Origin: Ruthenibacterium lactatiformans
Lineage (GTDB): Bacteria; Bacillota; Clostridia; Oscillospirales; Ruminococcaceae
Length of the DNA: 64,000 nt
Reading direction: 5' to 3'
NCBI RefSeq assembly: GCF_000949455.1
Contig: NZ_JXXK01000013.1
Location: 1-64,000 of the forward strand
Below are positions 33,904 through 43,271 of the stretch, piece by piece (the stretch's first letter is position 1; each line of letters opens with the position of its first letter). Position numbers and translations under genes: made by a program. Below the pieces are notes generated by a model. It saw nothing but the letters and a program-made list of their open reading frames with translations. It made no database searches and was not told the origin of the DNA.

Positions 33904-36195
33904 TTATTGCGCCATCTTCGCGTTCAGATCTGCGATCATCCGTTCCAGCGCCCCCTCCGGGAACGCGCCGAAGCTGCGCAGGCCGCGCAAGGGCATATTG
34001 TCCATCATCTGGCGGGCCATCTCGTCGGAAACCGCCTCTTTTGCGGCATCTGCGCTATCTTCCGCCGCGGGCGCGATTGTGTCCATAAACTGACGCGCCA
34101 TCTGCCGTACCGAAGATGCGGTGCGCGGATCAGCCAAAAGCTCTCCGACAGTGGTATTTTCATCCACATGGAAAGGCAGCAGCTTTTCTGTGCGGAACTC
34201 TACCGCTGCCGCACCCCGGATATCACGGGACGAATGCCCCACCAGCAGCTCGTAGCGTCCCGGTGCCGCATACCAGCCGCCCAACGCCTCGCTGTACCAG
34301 GAAAGACTGCGCGCGTCCACGCTCAGCTCAACTGTTTTTGTCTCGCCCGGTTCCAGCGCTACCTTTGCAAAGCCCTTCAGCTCTTTTTCCGGCCGTCCCG
34401 CCGTGCCGGTGCGGTCCGCCACATAAAGCTGCACCACTTCCCTGCCCGCGCGGTCACCCGTGTTCTTTATGTCCGCATACACCGTCACCGTGCCGCCGTC
34501 ATTCAGCACATCCGCCGAAACGCGCACGTTTGAATACTCGAACGTGGTGTAGGAAAGCCCGTGGCCGAAGGGCCAGCGCACGGCCATCTTTTTCTTGTCG
34601 TAGTAGCGGTAGCCCACAAATACGCCCTCGGCATACTCCACATTTTTACCGTCGCCCGGGAAATTCAGATGGCTGGGGTTATCCTCCAGCTGATACGGGA
34701 ACGTCTCCGGCAGTCGGCCGCTGGGGTTTGCATCTCCGTACAGCAGTGCGTCCGCGGCCGCTCCCACGCCCTGGCCGCCCAAATACATTTCCAGCACCGC
34801 GTTCACGCTCTCCGCCCACGGGCATTCCACCGGGCTTCCGTTGTGCAGCACCACCACTGTATTGGGCTGCACCGCCGCCACGCGCGCGATCAGCCTGTCC
34901 TGGCATTCCGGCAAACGCATATGGCTGCGGTCGTAGCCCTCGCTTTCGAAGCTGTCGGGCAGGCCTGCAAAAATAATGGCCGCGTCCGCAGCCCGCGCCG
35001 CTTCCACCGCCGCGGCAAACTTCGCTTCGTCCGTCTCGTCCCGGTCCGCCGGGAATCCCTCGGCGTATACAACGTCCGTGCCGTTCACACGTGCCGCATC
35101 CAGCGCGCTGGTCACGGCGCTGGCATTGATGTGCGACGAGCCGCCGCCCTGATACCGGGGCTTTTCCGCGAAGCCGCCAATATACGCAATCTTCGCGGCC
35201 CGTGCAAGCGGCAGCGCGCCCTTGTTCTGCAGCAGCACCGCGCATTCTTTTTCCAGCTCTGCCGCCAGCGCATGGTGTGCCGCGCGGTCAAACTTCGCCT
35301 CCGGATGCTGTACATCCGCATAGCGGAACACGATGTTCAGAATGCGTGCCACCGCCTTGTCCAGCACCGCTTCCTCCAGCGTACCGCCGCGCACTGCCGC
35401 AACGATCTGCGCGTCCCGCACGCCGTTGGACGATGGCATTTCCAGCTCCAGCCCTGCGGCCAGGCCCTTTACGCGGTCGTTCACCGCTCCCCAGTCGCTC
35501 ATCACATATCCGTCAAACCCCCACTCATCCCGCAGGATCTCTGTGAGCGTGTGCGGATTTTCACTGGCAAACACCCCGTTGATCTTGTTGTAGCTGCACA
35601 TCAGCGTCCAGGGCCGCGCCTCTTTCACGATCGTCTCAAACGGCGCAAGGTAAATTTCCCGCAGCGTCCGCTCGCTCATGTCGGACGAGCACGTCATGCG
35701 CCGGTATTCCTGGTTGTTGGCAGCATAATGCTTCACGCTCGTGCCCACATCCCAGCTCTGCACACCGCGCACCTGCGCCGCCGCCAGCTTTCCCGCCAGA
35801 TACGGGTCCTCGCTGAAATACTCAAAGTTCCGCCCGCACAGCGGGCTGCGCTTGATGTTCACCGCCGGCCCCAAAAGCACAGACACATCCTCCGCGCGGC
35901 ACTCCTCGCCCAGCGCCCGCCCCATCCGTTCCAGCAGCGCCTCATCGAAGCTGGCCGCCGTCGCGCATGCCGCCGGGAAGCACACCGCCTTGATGCTGTC
36001 GTTGATGCCCAGATGGTCCGCCTCCTGGTCCTGCTTGCGCAGCCCGTGCGGGCCGTCCGACACCATCACGCCCGGGATGCCCAGCCGTTCCACGCCCTTC
36101 AAATGCCAGAAATCCGCGCCCGAACACAGCCCGGCCTTTTCCTCCAGCGTCATCTGCGCCACAAGCTCGTTTATATTGCGTTCCAAAAAAAACAC
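33904..36195 (-). CDS. Glycoside hydrolase family 3 beta-glucosidase with fibronectin-like C-terminal domain
   Basis: The protein is 763 residues. The order is an N-terminal barrel (SDGPHGLRKQ, VKHYAANNQE, nucleophile Asp in GYVMSDWGAV), an alpha/beta sandwich (IFAGLPDSFESEGYDRSHM, VVVLHNGSPVECPW, SGRLPETFPY) and a fibronectin type III-like domain near the end (GHGLSYTTFEYSN, GREVVQLYVAD, LKGFAKVALEPGETKTVEL). There is no signal peptide, so it acts on imported beta-glucosides. The start is uncertain: GTG at 36195 opens the frame, but its distance to GAGAGG is only two bases, and the start region contains a run of eight T. Confidence 0.9.
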   Translation of the reverse strand: MFFLERNINELVAQMTLEEKAGLCSGADFWHLKGVERLGIPGVMVSDGPHGLRKQDQEADHLGINDSIKAVCFPAACATAASFDEALLERMGRALGEECRAEDVSVLLGPAVNIKRSPLCGRNFEYFSEDPYLAGKLAAAQVRGVQSWDVGTSVKHYAANNQEYRRMTCSSDMSERTLREIYLAPFETIVKEARPWTLMCSYNKINGVFASENPHTLTEILRDEWGFDGYVMSDWGAVNDRVKGLAAGLELEMPSSNGVRDAQIVAAVRGGTLEEAVLDKAVARILNIVFRYADVQHPEAKFDRAAHHALAAELEKECAVLLQNKGALPLARAAKIAYIGGFAEKPRYQGGGSSHINASAVTSALDAARVNGTDVVYAEGFPADRDETDEAKFAAAVEAARAADAAIIFAGLPDSFESEGYDRSHMRLPECQDRLIARVAAVQPNTVVVLHNGSPVECPWAESVNAVLEMYLGGQGVGAAADALLYGDANPSGRLPETFPYQLEDNPSHLNFPGDGKNVEYAEGVFVGYRYYDKKKMAVRWPFGHGLSYTTFEYSNVRVSADVLNDGGTVTVYADIKNTGDRAGREVVQLYVADRTGTAGRPEKELKGFAKVALEPGETKTVELSVDARSLSWYSEALGGWYAAPGRYELLVGHSSRDIRGAAAVEFRTEKLLPFHVDENTTVGELLADPRTASSVRQMARQFMDTIAPAAEDSADAAKEAVSDEMARQMMDNMPLRGLRSFGAFPEGALERMIADLNAKMAQ

Positions 36196-36346
36196 ATCCT
36201 CTCATTTTTCGGTGCGGCCGCAGCCCGGACGCACCGCTTTGCTGTATTCAGCATAACGCGGCGGCAGGCAGGCCGTCAAGAGCGGCCGTCTGTTTTTGAG
36301 GCGTTCATTGCCGTTTTTCCCGTCATTCGGCGTTCAGGCGGTCTCC

Positions 36347-37375
36347 TTACGTCCTCATCTCCCGGAACGTCTCCGCCATGCCTGCGGTAAAACTCCATTG
36401 ACGCCGCATGTAAGCCCGCAGGGCGTTCGTCCGTTCCCGGTAGCGCGCCAGGGCGCGCTCCGGCTCATTCCAATGCTCCATAAGCGCGCCGGCTGCATGA
36501 TGTCCGCTCTCCAGCGCAGCCGAGACACCCTCGCCCATCGGGTTCAGAAACCCCGCCGCTTCGCCCGCGCACAAAACGCGTCCCTGTCCATAATAGATGG
36601 GACAGCCGGGCGGAATACGGGGCATCAGCCATTTCTCGCGTCTTTCCTCCCGGCCGGTGCACAGGCCGTGCCGCTCCTCCATGTAGGAAAGGAAACGCCG
36701 ATAAAAATATTCCGCCCGCTTCGCATCCCGCACCGACACGCCCAGCACCAGAAAGCCGTCCTTCACATTGAACCATGCGTCGTACTCCGAAAGCTCCGGC
36801 TGAAGATAGGCGTAAAAATAATGCGGGTCCAGCGCGATGCGGCCCTCGTTAAAGGTTTGAAACGTTGTGATATACTGCGCCGGGCCCGGCGCCAGCTTCC
36901 GTTTCAGCGCGCCCGTCACGCCCTCGCAGTCCAGCAGATACCTTGCCCGCACTTTACAGCGTTCCCTGTTCTGCAGCGTGACCCAAACAGCGCCGTTCTC
37001 TTCTTCACAGGCAATCGCGGCGGTACCGTCCAGCAGCTCCGCTCCGCTTTCCGCCGCCTTCGCCACGAGCCAGCCGTCAAAAGCGCCGCGCCACACATTG
37101 CGCCCTTCCTGCCTGAAAGCATATTCCCCGCCCTTGTCATCGGTAAAGATCATCCCCCGGTTTTCCACCGGAGCACAGCAGACAGCCGACGGTACTTCCT
37201 CGCCAAAATACTGCTTCACCAACCCCAACGACTTTTTGATCAATATGCCGGAGCAGGATTTGTATCGCGGCAGCCGAAACCGCTCCACCAGCAGCACACG
37301 GCGGCCCGCTTCACAGAGCGCCTTGGCCGCTGCCGCTCCCGCGGGGCCCGCTCCTGCGACGACGGCGTCATACAT
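36347..37375 (-). CDS. Geranylgeranyl reductase family flavoprotein
   Basis: The protein is 342 residues. The N-terminal FAD loop is DAVVAGAGPAGAAAAKALCEAG. A family motif YKSCSGILIKKS follows, and a second FAD motif RVLCAGEAAGFLNPMGEGVSAALESG lies near the C-terminus. This is the geranylgeranyl reductase / digeranylgeranylglycerophospholipid reductase group, which saturates isoprenoid double bonds; many bacterial members have other, unknown substrates. The ATG at 37375 has CGAGG eight bases upstream, better placed than the GTG nine bases before. It follows a carboxylesterase gene by about 20 bases, forming an operon. Confidence 0.82.
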   Translation of the reverse strand: MYDAVVAGAGPAGAAAAKALCEAGRRVLLVERFRLPRYKSCSGILIKKSLGLVKQYFGEEVPSAVCCAPVENRGMIFTDDKGGEYAFRQEGRNVWRGAFDGWLVAKAAESGAELLDGTAAIACEEENGAVWVTLQNRERCKVRARYLLDCEGVTGALKRKLAPGPAQYITTFQTFNEGRIALDPHYFYAYLQPELSEYDAWFNVKDGFLVLGVSVRDAKRAEYFYRRFLSYMEERHGLCTGREERREKWLMPRIPPGCPIYYGQGRVLCAGEAAGFLNPMGEGVSAALESGHHAAGALMEHWNEPERALARYRERTNALRAYMRRQWSFTAGMAETFREMRT

Positions 37376-37396
37376 ACCGTGCACCTCGCTCTCCCG

Positions 37397-38767
37397 TCAT
37401 TCGCCCACGTTTGGCTTGGTGAGCATGGTGTGCGTCAGCCTGGCAACAGAGACGCCGCCCATGGTGATATCCCTGTCTCCAAACCGCAGCACCTGCGTCT
37501 GGCCCTTTTTCACAGGCAGCCATTCCGCCAATCCCGGCCCGTTGGGGTCGCCCGTTTTTGCAAAATTCGTCAGGTACGACACCATCGCTTCGGACAAAGC
37601 CCGGTCCCATTCCGTGAAAGGCCGCCAACAGCTGTCCAGCGTGCCGAACGCATACCACAGGTCTGCCGAATGCCACGCACCTTTTTCATCTCCGGGCAGC
37701 TGACGGCTGAAGAAATAGGCATAGCTGGGCTGTTTGCCCTGGTCCGCCTGCAACCGCGCCCAGCCCTTTGCCATTTTATGCACGATGGGCGGCACAACGT
37801 CCTCGCTGGTGGAGCCCATCAGGTACGGGATGTTCTTTTGCCGCCCTGCTTTTGCAGCTTCCGCCGCGCTTTCCGTAAGGAATACGCCGTCCACCACCGG
37901 GCCGCACCCGGCCATGGGGTTCTTCTGTTCTTTCCTTGCCTCGGCGAACGCCGCGAACAGCGCCTGCGGTTCTGCGCCGCACAGCGCCGCAAAATCTGCC
38001 GCGCCCAGCTTCTGCCGCACCGCCTGCCAGAACGGATACGCTTCTTCCGCTTTCTGCGCCGCGCCCAGCAGTCTGGAAACGCCGCCTCCGCTCATCATCA
38101 CCGCGCCGCGGAACAGCCCGTTCGTCATGGGCGAAACACAAAGCTGCTGTACGCTCATCGCGCCCGCGGACTGGCCCATAAGAGTAACTTGGCCCGGGTC
38201 GCCGCCAAAAGCGGCGATATTGTCCCGCACCCAGCACAGCGCGGCCATCTGGTCAAACATTGCGTAGTTGCCCGTATGCCCGTCCCGGGCGGCAAGCTCC
38301 GGCAGGCACAAAAAGCCCATAGGGCCCAGACGGTAATTGATGGTGACGGCAACAACGCCCTTTTTGCACCAGGCCGTGCCGTCAAAATGCTTTTCATGGC
38401 CGCACCCACCCAAAAATCCGCCTCCGTGAATATAAAACAGCACGGGCGCGTTTTTTGCGTCGTCGGGAGCCCAAATGTTTAAAAACAGGCAGTCCTCACT
38501 GTAATCGTAGTGTTCGCCCCGACGGAATTCGTTGTAATAAAACGCCTTTTCCGGCACGTCTTCTTCGTTGTAGAACGCGCGCGGCTGAAACGAACACGCA
38601 CCGAAATTGGCGGCGTCATACACGCCGTCCCAATGCGTCACCTGCCGGGGATATTCCCAGCGCCCTGCCGTGGCGTACCGTATGCCGCGGAATACGGACA
38701 CGCCGTCCGCTCCGCCCGCCGCGCCCTGTACGGGCCCGCACGGCGTATGTACAAAATGGTTTTTCAT
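37397..38767 (-). CDS. Type B carboxylesterase
   Basis: The protein is 456 residues of the alpha/beta-hydrolase carboxylesterase B family. The oxyanion loop is YIHGGGFLGG, the nucleophile Ser is in GQSAGAMSV, SEDCLFLNIWAP is a family signature, and the N-terminal GPVQG..G...FRGIRYA motif is intact. No export signal is visible. It hydrolyses short-chain or aromatic esters. The C-terminal lid region is shorter than in eukaryotic homologues, as is usual in Firmicutes. It is the first gene of a two-gene operon with the flavoprotein. Confidence 0.88.
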   Translation of the reverse strand: MKNHFVHTPCGPVQGAAGGADGVSVFRGIRYATAGRWEYPRQVTHWDGVYDAANFGACSFQPRAFYNEEDVPEKAFYYNEFRRGEHYDYSEDCLFLNIWAPDDAKNAPVLFYIHGGGFLGGCGHEKHFDGTAWCKKGVVAVTINYRLGPMGFLCLPELAARDGHTGNYAMFDQMAALCWVRDNIAAFGGDPGQVTLMGQSAGAMSVQQLCVSPMTNGLFRGAVMMSGGGVSRLLGAAQKAEEAYPFWQAVRQKLGAADFAALCGAEPQALFAAFAEARKEQKNPMAGCGPVVDGVFLTESAAEAAKAGRQKNIPYLMGSTSEDVVPPIVHKMAKGWARLQADQGKQPSYAYFFSRQLPGDEKGAWHSADLWYAFGTLDSCWRPFTEWDRALSEAMVSYLTNFAKTGDPNGPGLAEWLPVKKGQTQVLRFGDRDITMGGVSVARLTHTMLTKPNVGE

Positions 38768-38972
38768 ACCGGCTTTCCTCCCTGCTTTCTTTCCTGACGG
38801 TGCGGCTCCGGCAGGGCGCTTTCCGCCCGGCCTTTTCCAGCAATTCCATTACAATAAAGAATACCCTCTTACGCGCATCAAGTACATTGTATTTCTTGCA
38901 CATCAAAAGCCCCGCCGTTTTTCATGCCATCCGGCGAGCCGTTTGGGCAGCCTTTTCACCGCTCTGCAATTA

Positions 38973-39008
38973 AAAAGCCGTCCGCGGTATGCGCCGCGGA
39001 CGGCCTTT
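38973..39008 (-). terminator. Terminator of the NhaC-type transporter gene
   Basis: A 14-base stem (AAAGCCGTCCGCGG and its complement) with a six-base loop and A/T flanks lies past the stop. The 255-base gap 38768-39022 holds nothing else that I can support. Confidence 0.75.
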
Positions 39009-39022
39009 CGTTCCAATATGTG

Positions 39023-40795
39023 TCAGCGTGTGCCGCTTTTTTTCTTCCAGAGCAGGAAACCGGCCATCAGAGCCAACCCGAACGGCAGCGCCAGCAGACC
39101 CGGCAGCTCGAAATGCACCAGCAGACCCGCCGCCACATAAGAGATGCAGGAAACGGCTGCCGCCGTTATTGCATAGGGCAGTTGTGTGGAGACATGCTGG
39201 ACATGGTCGCACTGGGCGCCCGCAGAGGCCATGATCGTTGTGTCGGAGATCGGCGAACAATGGTCGCCGCACACGGCGCCCGCCATACATGCGGCAATGC
39301 ACACGATGCCCATGGGGTCGTCCAGAGGGAAGATCGCCATGGTGATGGGGATGAGCACGCCGAACGTTCCCCAGCTTGTCCCTGTCGCAAAAGCCAGCAG
39401 GCAGCCGATCAGGAACACGATGGCCGGCAGGAACATCTGCATGCCTTCCGCGCCGCTTTTCACAAGGTCCCGCACAAAGTATTTCGCGCCCAGAGAATCC
39501 GTCATGGCTTTCAGCGACCATGCGAATGTGAGGATCATAATGGCAGGCACCATCGCCTTAAAGCCGTCCGGGATGCAGCCCATCATCTCGCGGAAGGACA
39601 TTGCCCGGCGCAGCATATAATAAACGAAGCTGAACACCAGAGCGAATGCGGACCCAAGCATCAGCCCTACCGACGCGTCGGAGTTTGAGAACGCGGTGCT
39701 GAAACGCGCCAGCACGCCGCCTTCCCCGCCTGCGAAGAAGCCGCCGGAATACACCATGCCCACCACGCAGCAGATAATAAGCACTGCAATGGGTGCAATA
39801 AGGTCAACCACACGCCCTTTGTCCGCCGGGGCCTCCCCTGCGCCCGCATAGGGGTCCGGCCCGCCGCCGAACAGGTCTCCCCCGCCGGCCAGCGCCTCGC
39901 TTTTCGCCATGGGGCCGTAATCCACCCGCAGCACAACAAGCATCACCATCATGGCGATGGTGAACAGTGCATAGAAATTATAGGGAATGGCCCGGATGAA
40001 GAGGGACAGGCCCTTTCCATCCTCCACAAAACCGGACACAGCCGCCGCCCAGGACGAAATAGGCGCAATGATGCACACCGGTGCCGCCGTAGCGTCGATG
40101 ATATACGCCAATTTGGCGCGCGATACCCGGTGCTTGTCGGTGACGGGCCGCATCACGGAGCCCACCGTCAGACAGTTGAAATAATCGTCGATGAAAATAA
40201 GGCAGCCCAGCGCTACCGTAGCCAGCTGCGCGCCCACGCGGGATTTGATATGTGTCTGTGCCCATCGTCCGAAGGCCGCAGAACCGCCGGCCTTGTTCAT
40301 CATGCAGACCATCGTGCCCAAAACGACAAGAAACACCAGGATGCCGACGTTGTATGCGTCCGACAGCACCGAGACGATGCCCCCCTGAAATACGTGCAGC
40401 ACCGTGCCCTCAAAGCTGAAATTCGCATACAGCAGGCCGCCCGCAGCAATGCCTATAAACAGTGAAGAATACACCTCTTTTGTGATGAGCGCCAGCGTGA
40501 TGGCAATGAGCGGCGGCAGCAGGGACCATGCCGTATTGTAAAACCGGCTTTCCGCCTCTGTCCTGCCGGAGCCGCCGCAGGCCCCGCAGATGTTTTTCCC
40601 GCCGCACGCCCCGCATGCCGCGTCCTTGCCCAGGCATTCCATGCAAGCGCCCGAGCCGCCGCATTCCGCGCATTCCACCATGCGCGAACCCGGTTCGTCC
40701 TGCGCGCCGCTTTCCGCAAAAGCCGGCGCCGCGCACAAAACCGCCAGCACCAGCACCGCCGCCAGCATGGGCAGCAGCCGAATCCTTTTTTTCAT
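39023..40795 (-). CDS. NhaC family transporter with N-terminal DnaJ-like zinc-finger domain, lysine-riboswitch regulated
   Basis: The protein is 590 residues. Residues 1-26 form a signal-like hydrophobic segment ending AFA. Residues 42-73 then hold four CxxC pairs (Cys 42/45, 51/54, 61/64, 70/73) in the CxxCxGxG style of the DnaJ zinc finger. From about residue 85 a full NhaC-type Na+/H+ antiporter superfamily permease follows, with about twelve helices and the motifs GTMVCMMNKAGGSAAFG, DDYFNCLTVG and CGDHCSPISDT. The ATG at 40795 has AGGAGGAGG upstream. A lysine riboswitch and terminator lie in the leader, and NhaC members under such control have been predicted to be lysine transporters. The zinc finger on this transporter is unusual. 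Confidence 0.87.
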   Translation of the reverse strand: MKKRIRLLPMLAAVLVLAVLCAAPAFAESGAQDEPGSRMVECAECGGSGACMECLGKDAACGACGGKNICGACGGSGRTEAESRFYNTAWSLLPPLIAITLALITKEVYSSLFIGIAAGGLLYANFSFEGTVLHVFQGGIVSVLSDAYNVGILVFLVVLGTMVCMMNKAGGSAAFGRWAQTHIKSRVGAQLATVALGCLIFIDDYFNCLTVGSVMRPVTDKHRVSRAKLAYIIDATAAPVCIIAPISSWAAAVSGFVEDGKGLSLFIRAIPYNFYALFTIAMMVMLVVLRVDYGPMAKSEALAGGGDLFGGGPDPYAGAGEAPADKGRVVDLIAPIAVLIICCVVGMVYSGGFFAGGEGGVLARFSTAFSNSDASVGLMLGSAFALVFSFVYYMLRRAMSFREMMGCIPDGFKAMVPAIMILTFAWSLKAMTDSLGAKYFVRDLVKSGAEGMQMFLPAIVFLIGCLLAFATGTSWGTFGVLIPITMAIFPLDDPMGIVCIAACMAGAVCGDHCSPISDTTIMASAGAQCDHVQHVSTQLPYAITAAAVSCISYVAAGLLVHFELPGLLALPFGLALMAGFLLWKKKSGTR

Positions 40796-40857
40796 ACTGT
40801 TCCTCCTCCTGTGTTCTGCCGCAGGCCCTCCGCTCCGACACACGGACACAGGCTGGA

Positions 40858-40896
40858 AAAAACAAAAAGCCCTGTGCGCATAGAGCGCACAGGGCA
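40858..40896 (-). terminator. Expression-platform terminator of the lysine riboswitch
   Basis: On the minus strand an 11-base stem (GCCCTGTGCGC / GCGCACAGGGC) with a five-base loop is followed by TTTTTGTTTTTT. It sits between the aptamer and the transporter start, as expected for lysine-induced termination. Confidence 0.85.
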
Positions 40897-40919
40897 ACCG
40901 GACGCAGCCTCCGCTGGAA

Positions 40920-41095
40920 GATGCGTCTGGATAGCGCTCCACAAATTTTGTGACAGTCCGCAGGATATTCTCCCACGGCCCAGGATACGCCGCCCAGGCA
41001 GGCGGCTGCTCCTTCGGCGGTTCCCCCTCTCCCCGAAACGGCTGCCTGGCCATTGTTCCGGGTACGCATGAGTCCCGCGCCTCTATCCGCGTATT
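40920..41095 (-). ncRNA. Lysine riboswitch (L box)
   Basis: Read on the minus strand, the leader has the ordered L-box landmarks: GATAGAGGCGCG at the 5' end, GGGGGAACCGCCGAAGGAGC, CTGGGCCGTGGGAGAATA, GGACTGTCA, and a closing TGGAGCGCTATCC that pairs with the start. These match the B. subtilis lysC leader motif by motif. It controls the NhaC-type transporter, with lysine binding expected to favour the downstream terminator. Confidence 0.9.
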
Positions 41096-41164
41096 CAGTT
41101 GAAAAGACCTTTCCGGCCTTCCCGAAGCACACAACGCGCCCGGGAACATTCGAATGATACTTAT

Positions 41165-41193
41165 AAATTAGCACGGCTGCTCCAAAATAGCAA
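41165..41193 (-). promoter_or_regulatory. Promoter of the lysine riboswitch transcript
   Basis: On the minus strand TTGCTA (41193-41188) and TAATTT (41170-41165) are spaced by 17 bases, about 70 bases before the aptamer. It is the best sigma-A-like promoter in the gap. Confidence 0.45.
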
Positions 41194-41255
41194 GCGGATC
41201 CGCCATTTTTTACACAAAAAATTTTTCCGGATGCACACGGCTTTTCCGCTTCTTC

Positions 41256-41282
41256 AAAAAACGCCCCGGCATCCGCCGGGGC
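41256..41282 (-). terminator. Terminator of the lyase-like gene
   Basis: A stem GCCCCGGC / GCCGGGGC is followed on the minus strand by GTTTTTT, directly after the stop of the gene ending at 41309. Confidence 0.75.
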
Positions 41283-41308
41283 AATGCGTTTCGTTTTTTT
41301 CAGGGGTC

Positions 41309-42985
41309 TCAATCGTGAAGGCTGGGTTTCGCCCGCAGAGAGATGGTGTGCTCAAAACAGCTGAAATCCGTCAAATACACAGTATAGCAGCCCTCGGTGC
41401 GCTTCATGCTTCCAAACTTACCCGCTGTGAAGCCGTGCGCGCCGAAGCACGGGCCCGCCTCGATGGCATACCTTCCCCTGGAGGCCGTCAGCGTTCCGGA
41501 TTTGGCGACGATACCGCCGCCCTCCGCGCCATCCGCGGCAAAATGCTCCGTCTCCACGCGGCAGCCCGCGTCGAACGCAAGCTCCACACGCAGAGGCGCA
41601 CGGTCGATCCCGGTGTTGACGATGTGCACGTCAATGCCGTTCTCCGCCTCGGTGACCTCCACATCGAATATCATATCCGGCCCGTGAAGCTGCGCGCGCT
41701 TCGTGTGGTCCATTTTCCACCAGTCGCTGGTCTCCGGCTTTTCTTCAAACGGCAGATAATACCAGCCCGTCATGGTCTGGTGCAGCGCATAGGCGTTTTC
41801 GCCCGTGGAGGCCAGCGTCTCGGGGATGAAGCTGCGGTGCTCACAGAAACTGGCGCCGATGTGCATACTCACAGTAAAATCGCCGTTCTGGAAATACAAA
41901 AAGCCCGCGCTGTGGTTGATGATGGTGTAGGAATACCCCTTCCGGCGGCAGCGTACGATCTCGCTGCCCTTGTAAAATTTGTGGTAATCCGCCGGGAAAC
42001 CGCTGCCCGCGTGCTCCAGCGCGGCCAGACGGGGCTGCAGCATGAACTGGATCAGGCAATCCATAGCCTTCAGGCCGTGGCGGTCCACTGCCGCCATGAT
42101 CTCATTCGCCGCGTCCAGAAATTCCGGCTTCTGCAGCACGTCGCCCATATACAGATACTCAAAGTAATAGTCTTTGGGATAGATCTTGCGCCCCCGGTCC
42201 TGCCGGGTGGAGTTGTTCGTAAAGATGCTGTCGTCCGGCTCGACATAGGTGAGCATCATGGTCAGGTTCCGCACCACAGGTTCGTAATAAGCGTCGTCGC
42301 CCGTGGCCACGGCCAGCATGATCATCGCGTCGTTGTTGATCCGGTTGTAATTGCCCGCCGAGCGCTCCGCATATTCGCCGTCTGCGTTGCAGTCGCTGCC
42401 TTCCAGCAAAATAGCGTCCGCGGCCTTTTTGTACGCCTCGCCGCCCAGCAGCCTGTGGCACATCATCAGTACCGATGCGATGGCCCAGCGGTGGTTCGGC
42501 GTATGAAAACCGCAGTGTGTCAGTGCTTCGGCGGCATCTTTCACAATGGCTTCATACAGCGGCAGCAGCTGCGCGCACACATCTTTTTCCGCCGCGTCCG
42601 CCGCCTGCGCACCCTCCGCGATCCGGCGCAGATATACGTACACGGGCAGCAGCCGCTTCGTGCAGAAAGCCGTGTCCGGGCCGGAAAAAAAGTTGCAGTT
42701 GACGAGGTCGAAATAGCCGCCCGGCCGCTGGGAGCGGCGCACATAATCCAGCGCCAGCAAAATGCGCCGGAGCACCTCTGCGTCCAGATGCCATTTGCTG
42801 TCCGCGTTCAGGCAGCAGGCCGTCATGGTCGTCAGATGATAGATGGCCACCTTCGGCTCCGCAATGCTGTCCGCCGAGGGGAATCCGCCAAAAAACGGGT
42901 CGTTCCGGTCCAGGATCTGAATCTCCATAAAGCGTGCGACACGGGCGTCGCTGTCCCGCAGGACCTTGTTGTAATGCTCTTTCAT
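41309..42985 (-). CDS. Alpha/alpha-toroid protein, possibly a polysaccharide lyase or glycosidase
   Basis: The protein is 558 residues without a signal peptide. The first 330 residues are helical with repeated motifs typical of alpha/alpha-toroid carbohydrate enzymes (RSQRPGGYFDLVNCNFFSGPDTAF, HTPNHRWAIASVLMMCH, YAERSAGNYNRINNDAMIMLA). The last 200 are beta-rich (beta-sandwich). This two-part plan resembles heparinase II/III and alginate-lyase families, and the NHRW and NRINNDA segments look like an active-site cleft. I cannot assign a family or substrate. It stands as a single gene among carbohydrate enzymes, with GGGAG near the ATG. Confidence 0.6.
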   Translation of the reverse strand: MKEHYNKVLRDSDARVARFMEIQILDRNDPFFGGFPSADSIAEPKVAIYHLTTMTACCLNADSKWHLDAEVLRRILLALDYVRRSQRPGGYFDLVNCNFFSGPDTAFCTKRLLPVYVYLRRIAEGAQAADAAEKDVCAQLLPLYEAIVKDAAEALTHCGFHTPNHRWAIASVLMMCHRLLGGEAYKKAADAILLEGSDCNADGEYAERSAGNYNRINNDAMIMLAVATGDDAYYEPVVRNLTMMLTYVEPDDSIFTNNSTRQDRGRKIYPKDYYFEYLYMGDVLQKPEFLDAANEIMAAVDRHGLKAMDCLIQFMLQPRLAALEHAGSGFPADYHKFYKGSEIVRCRRKGYSYTIINHSAGFLYFQNGDFTVSMHIGASFCEHRSFIPETLASTGENAYALHQTMTGWYYLPFEEKPETSDWWKMDHTKRAQLHGPDMIFDVEVTEAENGIDVHIVNTGIDRAPLRVELAFDAGCRVETEHFAADGAEGGGIVAKSGTLTASRGRYAIEAGPCFGAHGFTAGKFGSMKRTEGCYTVYLTDFSCFEHTISLRAKPSLHD

Positions 42986-43271
42986 ATGGGGGCTCCCTTT
43001 CCAAATAAAAGTGACGGCAAAAGCCGGTGCTTGTGCGCCGCGCGGCGTGCCGCCGCGGCTTGTGCTTTGTTATTATCATAGTTTTTTTATCTATAAAAAA
43101 CAACACAGGTTTTGTCCGCTTCCAAAAGAAGCATTGCATATTTTGCTTAAAATTCCAAAATCCGTACCACCGCGGCTGCACATTGCACTTCGGCCGCTTA
43201 TGGCAGGCCGCTGCTGCCGCGGCGGACGGTTCACATTTTACTGTGCGCCGGCCTTTCTCTCCGCTTTGTCC

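Noticed and set aside
36183..36195. Frameshift at the T8 run at the start of the second GH3 gene
   Set aside because: A different T count would join an upstream ATG to the frame, but the ribosome-site spacing is not clearly better than with the GTG start, so I only note the start as uncertain.
34561..36390. Plus-strand open frame of about 610 codons opposite the GH3 gene
   Set aside because: Shadow frame without motifs or ribosome site, opposite a full-length enzyme.
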